Assembly: GCA_022828595.1 (NCBI GenBank)
Contig: JAKGHH010000002.1
Location: 41,200,222-41,264,221 of the forward strand
Length of the DNA stretch: 64,000 nucleotides
DNA from: Nelumbo lutea
Lineage: Eukaryota; Streptophyta; Magnoliopsida; Proteales; Nelumbonaceae
Direction: 5' to 3'
Shown piece by piece: positions 57,201 through 64,000 of the stretch (position 1 is the stretch's first letter; every line of letters begins with the position of its first letter). The notes beneath the pieces were generated by a model. The model saw only the letters and a program-made list of their open reading frames with translations. It made no database searches and was not told the origin of the DNA. Position numbers and translations under genes: made by a program.

Positions 57201-59635
57201 ATTACATGTTTTTAATCCAAGACCAACCATAGATAGTAGACCCTCTGAACTGACTATTTGATCTATGCCCCAGTGTTTTAAATGCACATGGCGCAAGGTG
57301 TTTTGAAGCAAGGCGCAAAAAAAAAACAAAAAGTTGCTAAAAAATAAAAAGTCAAAAAATGCAAAAAATTAAAAATATTAAACATAATATTAATAAGAAA
57401 CATAAACTTAATTTTTAAAATTAATGGTTTTAAAAACCTATTATCTAAAATTAAAATACATAAACATAACATGTAAAGCATATTCAAATGAAAATTTAAA
57501 AATAAAATCAAATATATAAAACATTTTCAAGCATGTACAGCCCACAATCTCTTTTTTTCTTCAATTGCATTACTTCAAGTAGCTAATGTGATGTAAAACA
57601 TATTACATTCCTAATTCTACGAGTCGCCTTTGTGCCATGCCCCCTCGAGGCAAGCCCAAACAAGTCCATATTAGGGTCTTAAATCCTTAATTCTTATACA
57701 AAATTATTGATTTTATAATTTTATTTGCCTTTTAAGAAGATATTTTATTAAGATGAATGAATGAACAACATTAGCAAATAGGGGGTTTCCGGAGCCCCTG
57801 GCCCAATCACTAGGTTCAAAAAAAAGCAAAAAAGCATACAATTTTCAAAAGGCGCACTCTTGGGCCAAGGTGAAAGGTGCATCAGGCGTGCACCTTTAGA
57901 AAGTTCTGCACCTAGGGCATGGGTGAGGCACCTACCAAAAGATGCGCCTTGCCTGTGCGCCTATTAAATCACTGCTATGTCCATCCATGTACCATAGTTA
58001 GTAGACCCTCTGACCTGATTATCTGATCTATGTCCATCCATGTTTTTTTCTTTGATAATTGAAAATTAATTTCATTAAACAAGAAGAATAAAGCTTTACA
58101 GGCATCCCTTGAAGAGGCACAAGATGCAGCCTCGAGCCTCCCCTAAGCATTACAAGCAATCAGAAATAAAGATTACAAAGCTGCCCAAAATGGCTTATCC
58201 CTAGAGGACCCCTGTTTAGCAAGGGAATCAGCAAAGGAATTTGCCTCCCTATCCACCCTCTGGAATCTACACGTTATGTGTCTTGTTAAGCATTTAGTTT
58301 TTTTTTGTGAGATCCCTATATCTCCAAACAACTGAGTCTGGATTTGACAGCCTGCCCACAATCACTTTAGAATCCCCTTCAATTAATAAGTTCACCACTC
58401 CTAGTTACTTAGCAATCTGAATCCATTGTACTGCATCCAACAACTCAGCTCTTGTGGAATCCCCTATCTCCACTGGGCCTGAGAATAAAGATATGATGTT
58501 GCCATTCTCATTCCTCAGGACTACTCCTATGCGGGATGGTCCTGATTTACTTTGAATACTTCCGTCAAAATTCAATTTAATTACCCCTTCCGGAGGAGTT
58601 ACCCAAACTGTTACAGCTCTGTTTTTCCCAACTGAAGTGTGTGTTACTGCAGCCCAATTCCTCCAAATGCCATCGAAAGAGAGATTTTAAATAAGCCAAG
58701 GATTTCAGCCAATGAATAGCCCTAGTTAAAATACAATCTTTCACTCTGTAAAGGATCTCTCCTTATCTTGGAAAATTCTGGCATTTCTATCTTCCCAAAT
58801 TGTCCATAAGGTGGCTGCTCTGAAACATCTCCACATACTGCTCCTTCTTATTGTTGGGCAAGCAAAAGTTGACGGAGAAAACATCTCCACATCTGCGTCC
58901 GTCCATAATTCTGTGTACCGGATACTTTCCCTTGTAGTACCAACCTTGAAGTCTCAGGGTTACAGTTAAAATAAATGCCAGAAATTGGTTTTCTTTTGTT
59001 GTGTATCAGGTGCTACTGGAATGAAACTGACCACAATAGGAGTGTGAAATGTCAAACACGTGGAGTACTTGGGCTGCTAATTTCCATGTGAGATTGCTGG
59101 CTTGCATGAATCTATTTGCTAGACAAATTTTCTGGATACAAGCAAACCCTTCATAGGCTACTATTTACCGGACAATGATACAGATAACATAGGCTAAAAA
59201 TTGTTCTAAGGAGCAAGTTGAGTCATTTTCATTTGAATGGCCAAAAACTGTATGACAAGTGGTTTTCAATGAATTTATAAATTGGATGGTTAGTACCATC
59301 CAGCACGTTGGTCTGTGGTCTCAGATTCTTGGGTTTCAACTATATGTTGTTTACTATAAAAAAAACTATATATTGTTCTTGTCATAAGATTGTGATATTT
59401 CCGAATGACACATTTACATGATGCAGGTGCTAAAATCCCAGTAGCCCTAACAAAATTTAATTCAAGAGGGGGTATCTCTACTAAAAGAGCAAAACAACAT
59501 GTGGAAAGCCCCATGGAGAACCCAGTAGAGATGGCAAGAAAGCAGTTCGAAATAGCTGCAAAGGCTGGATGTGATCTTGGATTGCAATGGTTGAAAAGAC
59601 TTGAGGAGGAGGAGAAGCTTCAGATTGTTGCATAA
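43976..59635 (+). CDS. Sel1-repeat (TPR-like) protein, likely mitochondrial, 274 aa
   Basis: Eight coding exons: 43976-44050, 44156-44284, 44656-44771, 46146-46227, 50818-50877, 50980-51087, 52130-52175 and 59427-59635 (825 nt, stop TAA). All introns are GT-AG and all phases agree. Residues 1-35 ([20 protein letters not shown] onward) are Arg-rich without acidic residues until position 27, as in mitochondrial presequences. From about residue 70 helical repeats follow with Sel1-type signatures: [70 protein letters not shown] and [17 protein letters not shown]. Sel1 proteins are scaffolds for protein complexes; the partner here is unknown. A Glu/Lys-rich C-terminus follows. No catalytic motif is seen. 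A start at the ATG at 44186 is the alternative if the first intron is not used. Confidence 0.85.
44051..44155 (+). other. 105-bp first intron of the Sel1-repeat gene
   Basis: GTAGTT...CCGCAG ends and phase 0. If it is retained, the frame meets TGA at about 44081, so splicing is needed to join the presequence to the repeat domain. Other nearby AG acceptors (for example at 44169 and 44172) lead to an early TAA, which supports 44155 as the acceptor. Confidence 0.7.
45156..45205. repeat. TG dinucleotide microsatellite
   Basis: About 25 uninterrupted TG units lie in the 44772-46145 intron of the Sel1-repeat gene. A tract of this length is expected to be length-polymorphic. Confidence 0.95.
45288..45850 (-). 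mobile_element. LINE G: 3' LINE fragment, minus strand
   Basis: The minus strand gives zf-RVT-type pieces ([26 protein letters not shown]) and a 3' region ending around GATTTAGTTGACAAATACAA and TTATTCTCAAAAG at 45300. Frames are broken. It lies antisense in the third intron of the Sel1-repeat gene. The ends are approximate, with no clear target duplication. Confidence 0.55.
46228..47280 (+). other. Start of the 4.6 kb intron of the Sel1-repeat gene
   Basis: No gene is recognised. The frame at 46736-46960 ([17 protein letters not shown]) and the sequence up to about 47140 could be a retroelement or gene-derived relic. It shows no motif I can name. Confidence 0.35.
47281..47665 (-). mobile_element. 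LINE H: 5'-truncated LINE RNase H tail with filler insertion
   Basis: The minus strand reads [20 protein letters not shown], continues [13 protein letters not shown] and [10 protein letters not shown], then after a small insertion [16 protein letters not shown] text to a 3' tail, with plus-strand poly-T at 47281-47289. TCAAGCA occurs at both flanks (about 47274 and 47667) and may be a short target duplication. A 23-bp interruption at about 47440-47462 is described in the findings. Confidence 0.65.
47811..47934. repeat. 124-bp element with perfect 28-bp inverted ends
   Basis: Positions 47811-47838 (starting AATCGACATATTCCCCAGTG) are the exact reverse complement of 47907-47934. The 68-bp centre is AT-rich and shows no pairing of its own. 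Perfect arms of this length show a recent event: a young MITE or a template-switch palindrome. No duplicated flank is obvious. Confidence 0.8.
48329..48470 (+). mobile_element. Possible tRNA-derived SINE
   Basis: The text TTGGTAGAATGGTAAAACCT resembles a pol III A box. About 35 bp later GTGTTCAAATCTGAG resembles a B box, and the intervening CTCTGGCTGGCAAGTGTGAGAG could form an anticodon-like arm. It is followed by about 70 bp of unrelated sequence. It does not fold into a good tRNA, so a SINE head is the better reading. No poly-A tail or clear duplication was seen. Confidence 0.35.
48507..49108 (+). mobile_element. CAGTG-family hAT-type element, copy C, right end lost
   Basis: It starts CAGTGATTTAAAAGGCATGC and follows copy A in the same orientation through GGCTTGCCTC, ATCACATTAGCTACCT and GACATGCTTGAATATG. 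Similarity stops near 49108 and no right terminus is present, so the copy is truncated. It lies in the 46228-50817 intron. Confidence 0.65.
49110..50817 (+). other. Rest of the 4.6 kb intron, possible extra exon
   Basis: Mostly unremarkable intron DNA. At 49225, after a good acceptor (CACTTCACTGCAG), a short frame [14 protein letters not shown] runs to TAA at 49267-49269 in the same phase as the preceding exon. It could be an alternative last exon. No donor that would keep the frame is obvious. Confidence 0.3.
51088..52129 (+). other. Sixth intron of the Sel1-repeat gene
   Basis: 1,042 bp of T-rich intron with normal GT and AG ends. No transposon or RNA gene is recognised in it. Confidence 0.5.
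52444..52573 (-). repeat. Left (3') LTR of the gypsy element, deleted
   Basis: This 130-bp copy matches the 251-bp LTR at 56754-57004 at both ends but lacks about 120 bp in the middle (between GGCTAATAA and CTGCTACAGTAAC). Divergence between the copies shows an old insertion. Confidence 0.7.
53430..53888. mobile_element. Insertion with GGCCC-rich ends inside the gypsy element
   Basis: It interrupts the integrase region: the frame stops matching after GVPTC... on one side and resumes with a KTIDAT-like stretch on the other. It starts TAGGGGTAATCATTTTAGGT, like the hAT-type ends seen elsewhere in the window. Both flanks are GGCCTGG/CCAGGCC-rich and the centre is TATA-rich. The right terminus is not clean and I see no 8-bp duplication. 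Confidence 0.55.
54601..54654 (+). mobile_element. 54-bp retrotransposed insertion with 13-bp duplication
   Basis: A 54-bp stretch ending in ten A residues is flanked by ACCACAAACTCTT at 54588-54600 and 54655-54667. It interrupts the gypsy RNase H frame, which reads HQEFVV before it and resumes YSDNQAL-like afterwards. Poly-A plus a target duplication indicates target-primed insertion of a very short LINE or SINE 3' end. Confidence 0.75.
55744..55760 (+). mobile_element. 17-bp LINE-tail micro-insertion with 18-bp duplication
   Basis: TTTATCA plus poly-A (17 bp) is flanked by AAACATCCATAGGAGCCA at 55726-55743 and 55761-55778. It interrupts the gypsy protease frame right after WCDVAPMD. The inserted TTTATCAAAA matches the 3' tail of LINE C read on its own strand. 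Confidence 0.8.
56754..57004 (-). repeat. Right (5') LTR of the gypsy element
   Basis: 251 bp, with TGATAGTATGGATTGATAAT at the left and GTGCTACTACA at the right end as written on the plus strand, giving TG...CA ends. It includes CTTTATATAGGC, a promoter-like word on the plus strand that is shared with the other LTR. Confidence 0.7.
57228..58046. repeat. About 53-bp tandem repeat split by copy D
   Basis: The text ACCATAGATAGTAGACCCTC at 57228 recurs as ACCATAGTTAGTAGACCCTC at about 57992, each followed by TGATCTATG. If copy D and one flanking 8-mer are removed, the two units become adjacent, so the duplication is older than the insertion. Confidence 0.6.
57271..57974 (-). mobile_element. CAGTG-family hAT-type element, copy D
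   Basis: It starts CAGTGTTTTAAATGCACATG and ends with the reverse complement of CAGTGATTTAATAGGCGC. The flanking 8-mers CTATGCCC and CTATGTCC agree at 7 of 8. The interior matches copy A reversed (GAATGAACAACATTAGCAAATA, GATGTAAAACATATT). No transposase. It lies in the last intron of the Sel1-repeat gene. Confidence 0.8.
58047..58975 (-). mobile_element. LINE I: 5'-truncated LINE, zf-RVT to RNase H, minus strand
   Basis: The minus strand gives [53 protein letters not shown] and a C-terminal [17 protein letters not shown]. Plus-strand poly-T at 58046-58053 is the 3' tail. A few stops break the frame. It lies antisense in the last intron of the Sel1-repeat gene. The upstream limit is approximate. 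Confidence 0.75.
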
Positions 59636-60130
59636 AGTGTAGAAGCGCAATTGATAGACTTCAAACTTCATAAATATCAAATACTTCAGTCACTGCTTTC
59701 ATGGGTGTGGCTCAGGATGTAAAATTTGTTGTAAAGCTGTCATAGAATCAGACATATCAATACATGAATAAATGGTCCTTGGGATAAGCTTATAGAAAGA
59801 TCGGAATATAGTCTAGTCATGCTTATCCAACAATGCCAATCTTCCTGTATGAATCTTTTTTTCTTTTAATAGGGAGGACATTAACCTTCCCAGACTTATG
59901 AATCCATTAAGGACCATGCTCAACTGATGTCAAACAGTGAATATTTTGGTTTATTTTCCACCCCATGATGGAGTCAGATAGTGAGGATGCTGTACTGTTT
60001 TCTCAATATTACTATGTGATCTTTTCAATTCCATGTAAAGGCATGTTCAGTCAGGGAATACTTTTAAAGACTGTCACTCATGTAGCTCATATGAAATGAT
60101 AGGAAATACTCTCCATTGGGACATTCTTGT
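59636..60130 (+). other. 3' flank of the Sel1-repeat gene
   Basis: Likely 3' UTR and terminator region; an AATAAA lies at about 59767-59772 (ATGAATAAATGG). No other gene is seen. Confidence 0.45.
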
Positions 60131-61075
60131 TTTTTGAAAAAGGTAAAGTAATAATGTATTCAAATATCAAAAGTGTCAATGTACAATGAGAAGCTGTGCA
60201 ACCCAAAGTATTCTAGTGTCCTCAAAAAAGCTAAAAACCAAAAAAGAAGAAGAAAATTCATTCTCCTTGAATGAGCTGTATTTGATATCCACTGATTTAG
60301 AGCCTCAATAATGCCCATTAATCACTCTGTTGAGCTATTTTCTTCTCAAAAACCCGATATATCCTTTTCAGCCATACAAACCATAAAACTGCCAATGGAA
60401 TATTAGACCAAAACAGGCTTCCTTTCCTGCCCATTCCAGTTACTTCCATCCCTATAAGAAAGCCTGAACATGCTTAGAAATATCTCTCTCCCAAACTACC
60501 CGTCAAGTAAAAAACCTAATCTGAGGGTGCAGGCTTGAGGCTTGCAGCAGACCTCCATATTGTTTTGTTAGGAAAAGGAAAAGCCACAGCCATATCCAAC
60601 CCCTTCTAGCAAGATTTAACAGAAACCAAGCCAGATTTAGACCATTTCCAGCATCTGGAAGTCTGAAACTAGGTGCAGCTCCCAGGCATTGAAGTTCCTT
60701 CTGAAATCAGGGGACCAAATAAAAGTACCACCTACCAAACTACAATAGTCTTCCACCAATGCATCTCAATTGCTAGCAATCTAAGAGAGGCCTTTCGTCA
60801 CACTATGGATCTGTCAAACTTTAGCTTGTTACCATTACCAAGCCGGTATTTGATGCCTTTCGAAAGGTGAGGGTAAGCCTTGAAAATCCCTCCATGCAAT
60901 GCAGCCCTAAGGTTGCAAAGGTGGTGTTCGTGTCCCAGCCATTTTCATTTAGCCGTACTTTTCAACTAATAATCTTCTCCACGACCCATTAGATTCTGAA
61001 TTGAAACACCAGAACCATCTTCCTAATAAAGCCAAATTGAATCTTTTAACCTTTCTTATACCCAAACCAAGGAAG
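60131..61075 (-). mobile_element. LINE J: degraded LINE 3' half, minus strand
   Basis: Plus-strand poly-T at 60131 marks the tail. The minus strand gives VGGTFIWSPDFRRNFNAWEL (about 60760-60700), typical of the region before the zinc finger, and VWLKRIYRVFEKK (about 60370). Frames are broken throughout. Confidence 0.6.
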
Positions 61076-61375
61076 AATTTATTGACACAAAATTTTTTCA
61101 GTTTTTAAGTTGGAAAGTTTCCCGGTAAACAGAGATTTTTTAGAAGAGGAAACGTGGTTGTTTTAGGCCTATCATCTTGCCACGTGCATGGCCTGGGTTA
61201 CCTGGGAAAGTTTGCCGGCTGACCTGACTAACTAATCTCCTTATCACCACAATAACTAAAATGTGATTTTATAGTTTTCCAATATCTAATAGATGCGCTG
61301 AGGTCACTACTAGCACTTCAAACGTTACATTGATAATTTGATTCTGGCATTCTTGAGGAAAACATTGATTGCTTA
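61076..61375. other. Intergenic, no gene recognised
   Basis: A 300-bp spacer between LINE J and the Tourist-like element. I see no coding, RNA or repeat signal in it. Confidence 0.5.
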
Positions 61376-61479
61376 GGCTCAGTTTGGAAGGAGTACAAAT
61401 ACAAATATATACAAAATAATATAAAATGTAAGATTTTGTACTCTACAAATTTGTATTTGTACTCTTTCCAAACTGAGCC
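61376..61479. mobile_element. Tourist-like MITE with TTA duplication
   Basis: The ends GGCTCAGTTTGGAAGGAGTA and the reverse complement of GGCTCAGTTTGGAAAGAGTA differ at one of 20 positions. TTA flanks both sides (61373-61375 and 61480-61482), as in PIF/Harbinger insertions. The 104-bp element can fold almost completely into a hairpin. A second right end (TTTCAAACTGAGCC followed by TAA) lies at about 61990-62006. Confidence 0.8.
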
Positions 61480-61482
61480 TTA

Positions 61483-62109
61483 GGGACTGTTCGGCAGCAT
61501 TGTACTCTAATCTCATGAAAGCATAGAAGTCCTGAGCTCTAAGCTTTGAAAATTTGCTTTTTTTTAGCTTTTTTAGATCTTGGAATATAGAGAATTTAAG
61601 TAATAAAACAATTAATTAATTAATTAAGAAATAAATAATTAGTGGGCAATGGAGAAAAGTGTGATTTGATAAAACAATTTTTTTTAACATTTCTTGTTTT
61701 TAACAGGTGTTGAGAAACGGATATTTGGCAGCAACAGTCCCAAACCAAAAAAAGAAAAAAGAAAATCCATTTTCTAAGAAAATAACAGGCCAATGTACCA
61801 GCATTATTTTCTCAGAAAATGGTGCTGAAAAATGGCACTGATTCCAAACATTTTCTTTACAACTACCGGTCCCAACAACCATTAGAGCCGTCCATTGGAA
61901 ACATCTCCCTAAATTTGTAGGGTGTAAAACTATGTATTTTATATTATTTTGTATGAATTTATATTGTACATATTTGTATTTATACTTCTTTCAAACTGAG
62001 CCTAAACCCCAAATTTACTCTGGTGGCGGTAGCCACTGAAATTTCTCATTAAAATATCAGAAAAACCTAAGAAGCGGGACACAAATACCTTACCCTTTCA
62101 GAAAATCTA
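61483..62109. other. Intergenic, AT-rich
   Basis: No gene. It contains an ATTAATTAATTAATT run near 61611 and the orphan right end of a second Tourist-like element ending near 62004. Confidence 0.5.
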
Positions 62110-64000
62110 TACAAGGACCATCAGTTCATAAAAATCTCATTTACAAAAATAAAAAAAGTCTGATGCACTGTAACGATGCAGAAAAGGAATTCCTGGACCA
62201 TCACTACGGAACCATCTCTGCGTTGGCGGGTATCACAAGTTAGCCAGAGCATCCTCTACCTGATTTGCCTCCCCGAAGATATGCACAAACTAAAACTCAC
62301 AATCACTAATGGACTCTAACAGAGAAGCATTCCAGTACCACAGCCGCCATTGGAGTGAAACCATACCATTAACAATGTTGCACAGAAGTTGTGAATCCAT
62401 CTCTACCACCACCTTTGTGAAACCAAGGGCTCTTACCAGCGAGGCTTGAGCTTCAACCATAATATTTGTATGATTGTATCCCTATCCTACAACTGAGTTA
62501 AACCCATCCCTTACAATGCCACCTCCCCCACTGGATCCCGGATTGCCCCTAGAGGCACCACCCACATTTAATTTGACAAAACCATTAGAAATTGGGTTAA
62601 GACAAACTACTCTCAGATTCCCTAAATTAGGAGGAGACAATTTCTGGTCGAAGGTTAGTATACCCCTGAACTTCTTCAGATGAGATTTTTCATGCAACCA
62701 TTTCAGGACAGAGTAACAAACCTGCTGAGAACATCTGAGTCTACATTCTGTGGCCAGTTTCTCTCTTTCCATAACTCCCAACAAATAAAGCAAGCAATAA
62801 GGCTGACAACCATAGTCCATAGGCTTCTTTGTTGTAAGGAAGGTTGAAAGTTGAAACCATTTGAGAAGCAATTCACGAATTGATTCCGTACCCCTAAACT
62901 TTACTAGCTAATACGCCCTAGATCAAAAGATGGTTAGCATTCTCAGTAGATGAAGATTTAACAACATTCACACTTTGAGGCAATGGGGATTCTCATGCTT
63001 TAAATATCAGAGTCAACTCCCACATGACCTTGCAACAATTTCCATATGAAAAAAGAAATTTTAGTGGGAACTGAAGTTACTGAACTACACCAAATTATTT
63101 TGCTCCAAGCCACCAGAGGTTTTGCGGTACGAAGGGAATTTGAGGCTTATTTAAGGGAACAGTCCCATCCGACCTATGCACCCAAACATGGTATCCACTC
63201 TGTTGGAAATGCAAATATCCAAGTGGGTAATAGCATAAACCAAGTGTTGCGATAAATTTGGGGTAACTTGCTCAAGATGCCAATTTCCAGAAACTGTTAA
63301 AACATCTTGAATTTGTAAATCAAGATTTATGGCATCATAATTATCGATTAAACCAATCAATTAAAGGACCAGCCTCTAACCACCTATCCAACCAAAAATT
63401 TAATTTTCCTTCTCCCATTAGCCATTTCGAGGATTTCACCAGGCCATCCATCATAGGCATTTCGAGGATTTCACCAGGCCATCCATCATAGTAATGGCCA
63501 TGCTTAACAGCTTAAGATATTTTACTTTAAAGAATTGAGCTCAAAGAAAATCTTCAAAAAGCACAGTTTGGAGAGCTTTCAATCTCAAAGCTAAGTTTAG
63601 ATCTTCAAGGTGCTTGATTTGCAAGCCGCCTTCTTTAAGAGGAGATGTGATCTTCTCCCAATTTACCCATCTATGTCTTCGTTCCATATTGGATCCTAAC
63701 CAGAGAAAGCCAACAAACAACCTTTCAGTTCTTCTGAGAAAAGAATTGGGGGTATTAATGACTGTTAAGAGATGTATAGGAAAGGTACTTAGAACATGCC
63801 GTAAGAGGAAAATTAGCTGCCCCTTCCAACCAACAATTCTATCATTTATCTTTTCAACAATATCACCAAAATAAACTGATTTAACCCTTCCTTCATAATG
63901 TGAATACCAAGGTAGGTGAAAGGAAATTTTTTGTGACCGAATCTAGTCGTCATTTCAATCACTTGGATTTGAATATGAGAAGCCTTAATATTGTGAAAAA
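62110..64000 (-). mobile_element. LINE K: LINE running off the window end, minus strand
   Basis: From the window end downward, the minus strand gives an RT C-terminal/maturation region (KKFPFTYLGI, VINTPNSFLRRTERLFVGFL, WVNWEKITSPLKEGGLQIKH at about 63690-63600). It then gives a zinc-finger region and an RNase H region (FVKLNVGGASRGNPGSSGGG at about 62580-62520), then a C-terminal ANQVEDALANL-like end near 62240. Several stops interrupt it. The ORF2 5' part lies beyond the window. Confidence 0.75.
63423..63491. repeat. 35-bp tandem duplication in LINE K
   Basis: CATTTCGAGGATTTCACCAG starts at 63423 and again at 63458; the two 34-35 bp units are identical. It disrupts the LINE K frame locally. 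Confidence 0.85.

Overview
The window is nuclear DNA from a flowering plant. The evidence is GT-AG introns of 0.1 to 12.8 kb, a plant-type SC35-like splicing factor, an ankyrin-PGG relic, plant LINEs with an RNase H tail, Ty3/gypsy, hAT, CACTA and Tourist-like elements, and AT-rich intergenic DNA. The species cannot be named from the sequence. No bacterial-type operon, CRISPR array, rRNA or convincing tRNA gene is visible.

Three protein-coding genes can be rebuilt, and each spliced frame closes exactly. (1) 268-3340, minus: a two-exon gene for a 195-residue plant protein of unknown function with a 2.5 kb intron. (2) About 10440-33632, plus: an SC35-like SR splicing factor of the SCL30A/SCL33 type. 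It has five coding exons and 244 residues, with one RRM and an RS tail, spread over about 23 kb because its introns are full of transposons. (3) 43976-59635, plus: a Sel1-repeat protein with eight coding exons and 274 residues, with an N-terminus that looks like a mitochondrial presequence and a 7.25 kb last intron holding a gypsy element. Two gene relics are also visible: an ankyrin/PGG membrane protein broken by a TGA codon (5694-6410) and a coiled-coil-like exon (43334-43511, minus).

Layout. 1-3.4 kb: gene 1. 3.4-10.4 kb: relics and DNA transposons, including a CACTA end and a 1.9 kb foldback structure with a hAT-type insertion. 10.4-33.6 kb: the splicing-factor gene, carrying LINEs A, B, C, D and E and two copies of a CAGTG-ended hAT-type family. 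33.6-43.3 kb: intergenic transposon field with a hAT element nested inside a second element, each with a target-site duplication. 43.3-59.6 kb: relic exon and the Sel1-repeat gene with gypsy, hAT-type and LINE insertions. 59.6-64 kb: antisense LINE remains and a small Tourist-like element.

I found no convincing new biological system. The most informative signals are the insertion histories that can be read to the base: perfect target-site duplications around several non-autonomous hAT-type elements, three very short LINE-tail-like insertions flanked by 13-18 bp duplications, a small insertion that looks like templated break repair, and a transposon-swollen but apparently intact splicing-factor gene. 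All family assignments come from reading motifs and translations by eye; no database search was run.
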